64,000 nt of DNA from Quercus robur. Taxonomy: Eukaryota > Streptophyta > Magnoliopsida > Fagales > Fagaceae. Below are positions 11,811 to 22,575 of the stretch, piece by piece. Positions within the stretch are counted from its first letter, which is position 1, and every line of letters begins with the position of its first letter. The notes beneath the pieces are model-generated. The model ran no database searches and was not told where the DNA came from. It worked only from the letters and a program-made list of their open reading frames with translations. The stretch covers positions 51,107,501 through 51,171,500 of the forward strand of contig NC_065539.1 in NCBI RefSeq assembly GCF_932294415.1, in the 5' to 3' direction. A program made the translations under genes and the position numbers.

Positions 11811-13028
11811 TTAATTACTGTTCACTTATAGACTATGATGGAGGGGAGTCAAACATGGAACAACTGGACGAAGACTAATTGGAATTTACCTTGTACTATA
11901 TTTTTTATTTTTATCTTGCACCTGTAAATTGAGAACTACACCTACATGCCTCTAGAGTCTTCTTTGCAAAAGCAAAAATCAAATCAGCAAAAGCAAAGAT
12001 CAAATCAGCAAAAGCAAAGATCAAATCAGCAGAAGACAGAAGCTCGGAACTGCTAAAATTGAAATGGAAATCCCATCTCAAACACTGTTCCACAGAATCC
12101 ACACACAAGCCTAAATCTTCGATGAGTTCAATCCCATCTCAGATCTGTTCTCACTTCTCAATATTAAATCAAAATCTCACTCTCAATCCCAGAAGTCTTC
12201 GTTCTCTTTACTCCCAATCTCAAGTCTCAAGTCTCAACCCTTCACTGACTTCACTCCATACCCTCCACAATCCAAATCCTAGGTGTTGCCGCCGTCGCCT
12301 CATCACCACACTCACGACTTCGCCTCACTGTCCACCATGGGTTAAGGCTTCTCATGCTGACATCAGCTTCTTAGTCTTAAGACTCTCAGGTATATTTTCT
12401 TCCTTTTTCATCTATCTTTTTCTCTATTTAGGAATATGATTTTTTTCCCCTTTAAATTTATGTACATCTCTCTGATATTTAGTTTTTTCTTTTTCTTTTT
12501 TTGGGTGTTCTAATTTGCTTATTCACAAAAACGAAGGAAAGCATAGGCAAATGAAAGAAAGGAGTAATCAGACCTTAGGAAGAATTCGTTTTGCAGAGCA
12601 GGACCTTTAAAATTGTGAAGAAAAGTACAATCGGAATAGATGGAGAACCTCTTCCTATGTAAGATACAGAAATACCCAAAGGCATGCATCATTGATACTG
12701 AGATATTCTTTTGAAATTCCATAGCATTAATTGAAGAAGAGGGGAGCTGTATATTGAAGGTGAGGAAGGATTTTGGGTTTTGATTATTGTAGAAGGGGAG
12801 GTGAACCTGAAAATACGCGGGTGTGAAGAGCATAATGTTTTATTCACCCAAAAAAAAAAAAAAAAAAAAAAGACCACAATGGAATCTGATCCCACTTAAT
12901 TTTAGACAGGTGGAGGAAAGACACATATCACAAAATTAGAGTTCTAATTTGGAATTGCAATCTGAACACATGGCACAAAATTAGAGTTCTAATTTAAAAT
13001 TGCAATTTCAGTTTCTCTCTACTTCACC

Positions 13029-13085
<57 letters not shown>

Positions 13086-13097
13086 TAAATATATAGA
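11016..13097 (-). mobile_element. non-autonomous Helitron with exactly readable ends
   Basis: On the minus strand the element begins TCTATATATTTATA and ends CTAG, preceded by a hairpin (plus strand CCCGTgctaccgtACGGG). It sits between A and T of the host. X-A lacks it: there the sequence reads ...TAACGTTAGTCC, while here TAACA, element, TTAGTCC. There is no target duplication, as expected of Helitrons. No Rep/helicase frame is seen. Inside are four copies of a 20-bp AAGCAAAGATCAAATCAGCA-like unit (about 11960-12030), a C-rich stretch with an exon-like end (12059-12390), a direct repeat at 12930-13005, and an ATT microsatellite near the 5' end. Confidence 0.85.
12059..12390 (+). other. possible host exon fragment carried by the Helitron
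   Basis: A C-rich, less AT-biased stretch in an otherwise AT-rich element, open for 126 codons from 12059 and followed by CTCAG|GTATAT, a good plant splice donor. The translation is rich in Ser, Leu, Pro and His and resembles the start of an organelle-targeted protein, but I recognise no family. Helitrons often capture gene pieces, which is why it is listed. It may be chance. Confidence 0.25.
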
Positions 13098-13164
13098 TTA
13101 GTCCAAACAATTTGGACTAATGTTATGTTCTCCTACTGATTGAATAAAGAAACTACATACTATT

Positions 13165-14102
13165 TGTTGGTTTTTAGACCCCTTAAAACACAATTGGATT
13201 AACCTAGGTAATTAGCCAAGTTGTTACTTAGTCCAAATTCCAAATCTAGGTTATCACAATCAAACAATCATATCATGCAAAGCAGCGGAAAAATAAATAA
13301 CACAACGATATGATAACCCAGGAAAACTAAACTAGTAAAAAATCTGGGGAGGATTTAAACTAACTATCCTTAAGGTAAAAAGCAAATCCACTAGAAAGAA
13401 TCGAAGTTCATACAATAAGACTTACAAGCCCCCACGCTCGACTTCTTATTGCTACCTACCAGTAGAACTAACTGACACGACCACGTGCAAGCTCCGAGAC
13501 CACGAACTCCTTCTTTCTTTGGCCTTTGCAAAACACAAACACCCATGTTTGTGACTTTGAGATCCCACTCAAAGGTTTAGCAACACAAACTCTCCTGTTT
13601 GTGACTCCAAGACCCTTCTTGAAGGTTTAGATCATCAACACCTTTGATGACAAGAGAAGGCAGCAACTTCTACAATACTGAATCTTGAGATTCTTCAAGG
13701 AATAACACCGGTAGAAGACATAAGAGAGCTTTTGGGTACAAAACCCTAGATCTACAAAAGAGGCACAAGATGCACTCTAATCTCTCTAAAAAAACTCTCA
13801 AAACCCCACCTAGGGTTAGCTTATAATGTCCTTTAAATACTGAAAAAAACGGCTCGCGATTTGGGCTTCAAACGGATAAGTTATGGGCCTTTTACTTTCA
13901 TTGATTTTGTTGATATGCGATTTTGGATCGATCAAGCCTGTCTCTCGATCAATCGAACCAACCAGCTTGTAACTCATTTGTTTTTATCCCGAACTTGAGT
14001 TTTTTGTCTTGGGCTTCAATGTAGACCATTCTAAACTAATGAAACTTAGTTTTTGTCATGTTTTGTCATGGTTTGCCAACATTACAAACTCAAAACCTAA
14101 CA
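13165..14102. mobile_element. probable solo LTR inserted in X-B
   Basis: A 938-bp insertion absent from X-A, starting TGTTGG and ending CCTAACA. It is flanked by TATT on both sides, and X-A has a single TATT at that place. No internal coding region is present. A TATTTAAA on the minus strand near 13840 suggests minus orientation. It fits a solo LTR left after recombination, probably of a Copia-type element; the slightly short flanking repeat lowers certainty. Confidence 0.65.
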
Positions 14103-14305
14103 TATTTAACAAAAATATTTGTCCAGAATTACCATGGTACTAAGAGGGTCTGTGTATACTTAGGCTGCAATAAACTAAAAAGTAAAAAGTTTAGCAACTT
14201 TGTTGCACAAATCTACAATAAATGAAAAGTTGTATTAAGTGTTTATAAAATGAGAATTTTATGAGACTTACAACACTAGCACTTACAAAAGGGCCTAATC
14301 TTTAT

Positions 14306-14757
14306 ATGCCAAAATGGGTTTTACCCCTTTTTCACAAACTTTCCAACAAAATGCCCCATGTCTGAAACTATTTAGGGATATGCCCCTGTTTTGAAACTCG
14401 ATTTTTAGAAAATCGAGTTTTAAATGTAAAACTTGATTTTTGGACCATTAAGTTATAGCGAAATTAAACTTAGGAAAAAAATATTTTCTGGAACTCGAGT
14501 TCCATTCAAAGAACTTGAGTTCATGGAACTCGAGTTCCACTTGAATATTTCAAGGAACTCGAGTTCCATGAGTTCGAGTTCTTTGAATGGAACTTGAGTT
14601 CATGAAACTCGAGTTCCACAATTTTTTTTTTTTTTTAAATTTTTAGTTCGCTATAACTCGATTGCCCAAAAATCGAGTTGCATTTTCCTAAATAGTTTTA
14701 GACATGGGGCATTTTGCTAGAAAGTTCTGGCAAAATGGGCAAATATCCATTTTGGCC
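14306..14757. mobile_element. foldback MITE, Mutator-like (copy B)
   Basis: Counterpart of 5196-5641 in the second segment copy, with flanking 9-bp repeats AATCTTTAT (14297-14305) and AATCTTAAT (14758-14766). The central GGAACTCGAGTTCC palindromes are more numerous here, so the hairpin region has changed by gain or loss of repeat units since the segmental duplication. Confidence 0.75.
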
Positions 14758-15691
14758 AATCTTAATAAGTACTAGCGAGACTTATAAACTGAAGATTCAC
14801 TCACTAACCTTTCCACTAAAAAAAAAAAAAAAAAAAAAAGAGTAGAATTTTATGGGATTTAGCTTTACTAGGAATGGCAGCAATTATTGTCTTTCCTTCA
14901 GTGCATAAGTTTATTGGGTTGGGGTTAATCAAACCTCTATATGCCCAAACACTTGTCTATCTACTCAAGCCCAAAGCATTAAATTTGAGTTGTTTTGTTT
15001 ATTTATTATGTTATCGTTATCATATAGTGGAATATGACACAATTCTCTTTGGAACAAACTCGTTAATTGGAGTAACTCACAATAAATAAATAAATAAACT
15101 TAAAGATTAAGTTCAAGTTTATGAGGAAGTTTTACTAAAAACAACACCAGCCCCTAGTAGTCACAAGACTCCCAACCCATGCACTGGTTTCTTCTTGGTT
15201 AACTGATTGATTAAGTATAATACAAAGTTAATAAATATTACCATAACTGTTGTTTTTTTTTCTAAATAGCCTACATTAGAGACGTGGCTAACATTTAATA
15301 TTGGTAACATATCAGTATTAAATATCCTAATTGATGATTCTCTTTGGAACAAACTCGTTAATTATATAACGGTATAAATTAAGAATGTTAGATTTTTTCT
15401 GTTAAGTTTGACTTCCATTAGTTTTATATTTTTAGTTTGTGAAAAACATGTTATACTAAAGGGTTTTTTTTTTTTTTTCCTTATTAATAACAATTGTTAT
15501 ATAGATTGTATACGATACAAGTAAAAAAAAATTAATGAATTTTGCAACTCTTAAAGGTTTAGAACAAAAAATATTTATTAATTATAAATACATTTATAAC
15601 CATAATTAAGAGGAATTAGTAACTTTCATCTAATATTCATAGTCCATAAATGAAAATAAATTTTAAGTTATATTTATCATCAAAACCCCAT

Positions 15692-15698
15692 TATATAA
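15692..15698 (+). promoter_or_regulatory. TATA box of PELPK1-like gene B
   Basis: TATATAA about 100 bp before the ATG at 15796, at the same place as in copy A. Confidence 0.5.
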
Positions 15699-15795
15699 CA
15701 CTCACCACTGTGATCCCACTTAAAATACAACCTCCTCCTACTTTGTTGTTACAATACATACATTTCTTGTAACACGAAGAAGTACTCCAATAGTG

Positions 15796-16368
15796 ATGGC
15801 ATCTTCTAAATGCTTCATCTTGGCTTTATTCATTGCAATATTCATTTTTAGTATTGATGTTACCCTTGCAACTCGTCATCTTTTACAATCTTCTCAACCC
15901 AGCGTACCAAGCTTGCCAATCATACCTACATTGCCTAACCCAACACTACCACCTTTACCTTCATTGACAACGTTGCCAAAGCCAACACTACCACCTTTGT
16001 TGCCTCCATTGACAACGTTGCCAAAGCCAATGCTACCACCTTTGTTCCCTCCATTGCCAACGTTGCCGAAACCAACGTTGCCACCTTTGCTATCTCCATT
16101 GCAAAAGTTGCCAACGCTACCACCTTTGCTACCAACATTGTCAAAGTTGCCAACACTACCACCTTTGTTGCCAACATTGCCAACGTTGCCAAAGCCAACA
16201 TTGCCACCTTTGTTGCCTCCATTGCCAACATTGCCAAAGCCAACGCTGCCACCTTTACTTCCTCCATTGCCAACATTGCCAAAGCCAACGCTACCACCTT
16301 TGCTACCACCATTGCCCACATTTCCGTCTATCCCCACTATTCGAACTCTACCAAAACCAACATTGTGA
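15796..16368 (+). CDS. PELPK1: PELPK1-like secreted proline-rich cell-wall protein, copy B
   Basis: Single-exon gene for 190 residues, sister of the gene at 6688. The signal peptide differs at only two residues from copy A through position 30, and the Pro/Leu/Thr repeat region differs mainly by gain or loss of PTLPPLLPxL units: it lacks an early PTLPPFPSLPTLPN block present in copy A and gains LPTLPPLLPTL units in the middle. Both copies keep an open frame through the repeat, which suggests both may still be used. The ATG at 15796 is taken as start; the in-frame GTG before it is not used in plants. Likely an apoplastic structural protein. Confidence 0.8.
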   Translation: MASSKCFILALFIAIFIFSIDVTLATRHLLQSSQPSVPSLPIIPTLPNPTLPPLPSLTTLPKPTLPPLLPPLTTLPKPMLPPLFPPLPTLPKPTLPPLLSPLQKLPTLPPLLPTLSKLPTLPPLLPTLPTLPKPTLPPLLPPLPTLPKPTLPPLLPPLPTLPKPTLPPLLPPLPTFPSIPTIRTLPKPTL

Positions 16369-16993
16369 ACCATTCCCTCAATCCCGCAAACCCTAATTAC
16401 TACAAAGGTCTAGTCTAAATGTCCTCAATAATTTAGTTCATTTACAAGGTTTACAATACTAAAGAATAAAAGAAAAACTATTGGGTTGGATGGCATGGTA
16501 CAATTGTGTTACAAAATTAAGGGCCTCTTTCTTTTTTAGCTTCTCAAATGTTATGTAAGGATTTAATTTATGATGTGATATTTGTTTTATCGCGTTTTAT
16601 TATGTATCATCTTGGAGTTTGATTTTATGTTATCATACTTAATAATCTATGTTAGTAACAATCTTTTAAATTTTTTATTGTGATTTCTCCTAATCTGTTG
16701 CCGTTGTTAAGTTGTTGTTAGAGAAATGAGAATGATGCCTATCCATCAAAATTGGTCTATTGACCTTGGCTTATCATCTACCAAGATTAAGGATTGAAGG
16801 GGCCAAAATAAGGGGCAAGTAAGAAAATGTATATAAAGTAACAAATTTAGACAATAACATCAAAAAGCTATCACCATCACTAAAGAACTAGGTCAAAAGG
16901 TACAATTTTAATAAAACTTACTCATCACTAACTCGCATGACGCACAACAAAATATTACTATGCAAATATGGTGGTACATGTATAAGCATCATA

Positions 16994-17024
<31 letters not shown>

Positions 17025-18879
17025 CGTATTTTCATTATCAAAATCAAAATGAAAAAAGAGCTTAGAGGTTTCACGATCAGTAGGTTTTTTTTTTTTTTTT
17101 GAGAAACTAGATCAATAGGCTTCATTCAAGTAGTTGCGCTATCTTATGCCGATATAAGCCCATAGTTTCCTTTATTTTTTGTAAAATAAGGTAGTCTCAT
17201 ATACGAGACAATGTTGAGCTAGCTCTTAATAGCATATACACCATTATGTGGCCAATGTCCTCTATATATAAAACTGATGGATACACAAAACGGTGACACG
17301 TGCCCCTTTATCAAAGCCTATAATAATGACATGTGTGAAAATATTTAATAATTATCAGACTTAATAATAAATAAATTTTTTTTAGGAAAAAAAAAACTTG
17401 AAAAGGAAAAGAATGGTCACACCTTTAATGTTAAAAACCGTATAAGATGAAGAATTTGACTAGAAAAAAATGCCAAAATTAAACGACTTATTTGGTTACA
17501 AACTTTAATTATATTATCATTACCATATTTATAATTACTATGTTATGAATAAATATTACAATAGAAGTACTCAAGTCTAAAAGAACAATTACTAAGCAAA
17601 AGTGCGAGACCGGCTTGGCAAAGGGAAGATGGAAGATGTAATGCTAGCAAAGGGAGATTGGCATTTAACGAACTCTGAGAAAGAGAAACATTGAAATGAG
17701 TAAAGATAAGAAACTTAAAAATAAAAAATAAAAGAGAGAGAGAGAGAGAGAATCAGTAATAGAAAGATTTGAACAATTAAATAGAAAAGAAATTAAACCC
17801 CTCTCCCAAACCCCCAAAAAAAAGAGTCAACCTGTTGACTCAAATCAACCCAGGTCAACTTTCGGTTTCATTGGGTTTGATTTGACCTATTTTCATCAGT
17901 TTAGAAGAGAGATGAAGAACCCATACCATTTCTATCTTCTAGATTCGAGTGAGTCATATTTGGGTTAACATGTTTTTCATGAGTTCGAAAATAGCCTCAT
18001 TTATACCAATTTTTATTCTTTAGATTTAAGCGAGTTAATGAATATGGGTCTAGTTTTACCAAGTCCAGAGGTATTATTTAAAGTTACCCCATGTGTAAAT
18101 TAAGAGAAAATTTGAACCCTAGTGTGACACCAAACTCAACCCTACCATACCATTCTCTACAATCTATATCATTATAAATGTTCTTGGTGGGCCAAAAACA
18201 GTGGCAGTCCCCATTTAGACAATATAATGTCAATCACAATCAATTTACGATATTTATGATTTTTTTTTTTTTTTTGCTTGAAATCATTTAACAATTTTTA
18301 ATTGTATACAACTATTCCTATACATGTGGATATAAATGTACATCATGGTCCTAATCTTTTTTCTACATAAAATAGAAGTGACATGTACTATCACATCCTA
18401 ATCATTCCTTAAAAGGCATTTTCTCAAGAAAATTTTGGCACATCACAGATAGCAAAAGATAACTAAATTTATACATATCAATAACTTTTTTTTTATTTTT
18501 TTGAGAAGAAATATATCAATAACTTGAAGTAGCATAGATCCTTTTCTTCCTCAAGCTCAATTAAGGTATTCATTCCCCTTTCAGTTTATAAGTAAAATTT
18601 TAAATAATGAATAAATATTACCTAATTCATGGCAAAGATGGTAGAAGCAAGAAAAAAATCTATCAACAAAAGGAAAAAAAATGGAGAGGTAGAGAGAGAG
18701 TAATCACTTTTTTTTTGTCATTATCAGAACATGAAATAAATGGGAGAGGAAAATTAATTACCAATCCTTAATTATTATATCTCATATACCATGCTCTTCT
18801 CTACAATCTCCATATAGATTACTCTATCATATTCAATTTGAAGTTTTGAACCCTTTTGGTCTTTTTCGGACTCCACCCA

Positions 18880-19230
18880 AAATCCATATCATTATAATTA
18901 TTCTTGGTGAGCCACAATCAGTGACAATCTCCGATTAGACAATGTAATGTCAATCATTTTATGAATTTTAATCCTATACAACTATTCCCATATACATGTT
19001 GATATATATGTGCATCATGTCCTAATCTTTTTTAAACATAAAGGGGAATATGTACCATCACGTCCAAATCATTCCTTAAAAAGCTGCATTTTCTCAAGAA
19101 AACTGTGCCTTTAGTCCTGGCTGAATTAAAACTCAGCAATTTTCACAACAGCATATTGGCACATCACAGATAGCAAGAGATAACTAAAATTTTCACATGT
19201 CAAGAGTACATTATCCCCAATCCCCACACA
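18880..19230 (+). repeat. extra partial copy of the X right end
   Basis: Beginning CCATATCATTATAATTATTC, this repeats the stretch seen at about 18165-18480 in X-B and 8870-9190 in X-A, at lower identity. It lies directly after X-B, so the right end of the segment was tandemly duplicated before the main X duplication or has evolved faster. Non-coding. Confidence 0.75.
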
Positions 19231-20266
19231 CGTACATCACATCCTAATCTATTTTGTGCTTTTTGTTTGCTTCCTTTTTCTTTTTTCTTTTTTTGGGTAA
19301 GTAACATCATGCCTAGTTAGGATCACTACAATGGCTTAACTACCAATTTTAATAGATTAATTTAATTATTAACCCTATAGTTAATTAGTTAAGATTCAAA
19401 TTGCTACAATCAATGCTAAGAGCCTTATCACTCAGTGAACCATGAACATATACACACAAGGAAAAGTATATGCTCATGGAGTGAAAACCCAATAAAAACA
19501 CTTTGGGGTCAAGCCCAACCTAACAAGTCTACTATAGAAATTTGATTTGGTACATTTGATGCTCACACAAGTTTTCATATACATGTAATCAAACTAAGTT
19601 CCTAAGCCCTCCAAGTTTCTATTAGCAATTGTACACTCTGACCTAGGTACAAAGCCTTGTTTTTGTTTTTTTTTTTTGTTTTTTTTTGAGGGCGAAGGTA
19701 CAAAGCCTTGTACCTTCAAAGTTACTCATGATTGCAAGTTGATACACCAACTGCAAACCAATCACTTTGCTATTTCAAAATCCTTGAAGATTTGTTGTTA
19801 CCTATGTGGTTTCAACAAAATGTCCAACACAAGTATGGTGATCTTTGTGCTTGAAAAACTCAACCTCTCAATGATGAATCAATGGGATAGATGGGAAGAT
19901 AAAGGAAGCTCTTTATATGGTGCGTTGTTGTTGTTGTTGTTGTTGTTTTTTTTTTTTTTTTTTGTGTGTGATTTTCTTGATCTATAGGTAATTAGGTTTG
20001 TTGAATTCTTGACCAAACCATCTCGTGAATTTTTGCCATAAGATTTTTTCCAAGCATCCAATTTCAGTTGACCAATCTTGTCTTCTCATTCAACCGAAAT
20101 ATCCAAATATGCACAATGAATAGCAATCTTCAACTTCAACCTTTACTTCACCCTTACAATTACAATGGAACATAGTCCAAAAATTTATGAATAAATTTTT
20201 CATAGAATTAGCCAACATTAAAAGTCCTAACACAATGGAAATTCAATAAGAATGAGTTTGCTAATA
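19231..20266. other. gene-free stretch with possible LTR remnant
   Basis: Phrases such as CTAAGCCCTCCAAG (about 19600) recall the LTR at 3132-4239, and GGTACAAAGCCTTG occurs twice at 19648-19715 around T-rich sequence. A GTT microsatellite lies at 19925. It is probably decayed retroelement DNA; no boundaries could be set and no gene is supported. Confidence 0.35.
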
Positions 20267-20274
20267 GGTTGCAG

Positions 20275-20836
20275 ATAGTGGCAGCTCCAGGATTTTTTTC
20301 TAGGGGGGTCAATAGCATTATAATTTTTGTATGCTAAAAGTGGTGTAATTTTTTGCTAATAAAGAAGAAAAGTGCAAGGAAAAACAATTTCATTCCGCGG
20401 CCAATGGCAAAGTAAGCTAGAGTTGGAGGGAAGGTTTATTTATTTATTTATTTTTAAAAGCGAAGTAGCAATTTTAAAAATAGAGCTACTAATACAATAC
20501 TTTCACAACAAATTCATCTTGGTGGCAAGTTGTTAAAAATATGTAAAAAAAAAGTGACGTTATTTGTGGGATCTAGATAAAAATCAATTAAAATTTGCGA
20601 TTTAACTTTTATTTTAAAATTATTGTGAAAATAAAATTGTGAAAGTAGAATCAAGATGATCATATTCAAGTTTATTTCAATTGGGATTAAACAAAATTTA
20701 AGATTAGGGTGTTCAAAGTTTTAGTTTAGGAGTCAAAACAAATAAAAAATAAAAAATTTTATATATAGTTTTTGTTTTTTTGGCTATGCTAGGGGGTTCA
20801 TTTGAACCACCTGGGGCTGGCTGTATAGCTGCCACT
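20275..20836. mobile_element. non-autonomous hAT element
   Basis: 562 bp with inverted ends (AGTGGCAGCTcCAGG at the left; GCTGCCACT at the right) and a perfect 8-bp target duplication GGTTGCAG at 20267-20274 and 20837-20844. An 8-bp duplication with such ends is diagnostic of hAT. No transposase frame. Confidence 0.85.
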
Positions 20837-20890
20837 GGTTGCAGAAAAACCGTCTTCATGATACAAATAAGCTTGGATTGTACAAGTATA

Positions 20891-21032
20891 AGGGCCTGTT
20901 TGGTGAGTTAGTTTGAGTAATGTTATTTAAGTGTTTTTGATATACATGTAAGTGAAAAAGTGTATGGAAGTGTGTATCATATTGTTTAAAATTTGTAGTT
21001 TTGTGTTTGAGCAGGGCTGTCAAACAAGCCCT
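20891..21032. mobile_element. small MITE
   Basis: A 142-bp unit starting AGGGCCTGTTTGG and ending CAAACAAGCCCT, inverted ends of a kind common in plant hAT-type MITEs. No clear target duplication seen. Confidence 0.55.
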
Positions 21033-21748
21033 AAATCTTGGAGAATCTTGTGAATTTATGTATGGTGTGCCAAAATATGTACAACTTATAAAACCATTAT
21101 CAAATCGATAAATAGCTAAAAATGGATGATTATATATAATTTACAAAGAATTGTCAATGAAAATACACCTTTGAAAGGTTGCTTGTGTTAGAGCAAGCAC
21201 TTTAAAACGTTTTCAAGGCTATTTCTAACAAACAAACAAAAAAAACTAATTTTCCTTAATTTAAATCTAGTCCACACACGCTGTAGATTGTTTGCAGTAC
21301 AATTTTGTTGTTATTATTTTACATTCGAGTACCAATATACCATAAATTATAGTTGTATTTTGTAATCATTCAAGGAAAAATTAACAAACAAATTAATTCA
21401 ATGGTAGTGTGTACAGTTAAATAGTACTATGCATTATTTTAAAAAAAAGAACAATATTTGTTTTATAGGTAAAACCCTAAATTTATATTTTATAATAAGC
21501 AAAAATATAATTTTGGCCCTTATATTTTGGAATTAATGTCAATTTGGTCTTTACCTTTTGACAGAAACAATTTAGTCTTTATTATTTTTAATTTGTAGTC
21601 AACTCAATTTGGTCTTTACTAGCAACAACCACATCGCGTCTATGGCTAGATAAGTCTTTGAATACACCATCTCAAGCACTTTACACAAGTTGTGCTGTTG
21701 GGGAATGGGCTTACTGTTGTTGTTTTTTTCTTTTTTTCTTTTAGGCTC

Positions 21749-21921
21749 ATGCTAACGAGTGCTCTTAGGGCACTCGTTAATAATCCATTTTAGAATAGTT
21801 TTGAAATCATTTTTATGGGAAATGAAAAAAAGCTGGCAAAATATTAATTTTTTTTTCTTTTCCCGTAAAAACTTTCTTTAACTGGATTCTTAACCAGTGT
21901 CTTAAAGGCACTCGTTAGCAT
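21749..21921. mobile_element. small MITE with ATGCTAACGAGTGC ends
   Basis: 173 bp; the left end ATGCTAACGAGTGC is mirrored at the right as GGCACTCGTTAGCAT, with further inverted GCACTCGTTA words inside. Non-coding. The family was not identified. Confidence 0.55.
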
Positions 21922-22079
21922 TTACCTTTCTTTTATTAGTATGTTTATTGTTATTACTCGAGATGTTATTTTTCAAAATTGTTTTGAAATATGACAATTA
22001 ACTAAATTGTTTAATATTTATTGTTATTTTAAAAAAAAATTCGAAAAAGTGGGATATGATCTCCTACCTATTGCACACT

Positions 22080-22575
22080 TTTTCTTTCGCCATTTAAGCC
22101 ACTTCCAACACTCAAACAAACCTATTAATAATTCTCAGAAATCAGAGAAAGACCCACGTTTGTCTACTCCAAGCTCTCTTTATTTCTCAGTGTCTCAGCA
22201 CAGCATTTCATTCTGAAATCTCTCTGTATCTCTCCCCCTCTCTCTCTCTCTGATGAATAAATTCAATCTATAGGATTTGAAAACCAATCGTATTTGATCT
22301 TGGTTCTATAAACCAGTCTGTCTCTCTTTTCGAACTATATATCATTCATAGCTTAACGAAACTGACCTAGCATTAGCAACTAGCAAGGAAAGCAGTTGAG
22401 AACATGGTTCAAGTCAACTGCGCATTATCCATGACTTTTATATTCCTTACATGCAAGACCTTTGCTTCATTTCTTTCACACTCTTTGCCTTTTTGAATAT
22501 TTTAACTCAACATTTTGATCTTTCCCACTAGAGAAACAATACACAGGTTTCAAAATTTGTTCTTGAGCCTCAAAT
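22080..22575 (+). promoter_or_regulatory. leader and upstream region of the TBL gene
   Basis: A CT-rich, TATA-poor stretch (CT repeats at 22225-22250) typical of plant 5' leaders. From about 22343 it is duplicated at 4240-4464 upstream of the broken exon. The transcription start cannot be fixed; a leader intron is possible. Confidence 0.4.

Larger units (their letters stand above)
10861..18845 (+). repeat. segmental duplication, copy X-B
   Basis: Same order as X-A, from TTATTTTCGAG to ATTCAATTTGAAG, interrupted by a Helitron (11016-13097) and a probable solo LTR (13165-14102). There is also an insertion/deletion of about 165 bp near 17745-17910 relative to X-A, and small differences at poly-T, GA and TATG tracts. 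It carries the foldback MITE and a PELPK1-like gene. The remaining sequence (14767-15690, 16369-18845) is non-coding and matches X-A. Confidence 0.9.

Noticed and set aside
19676-20061. Frames with poly-Phe/poly-Asn around 19925
   Set aside because: Produced by a GTT/poly-T tract; no coding signal on either side.
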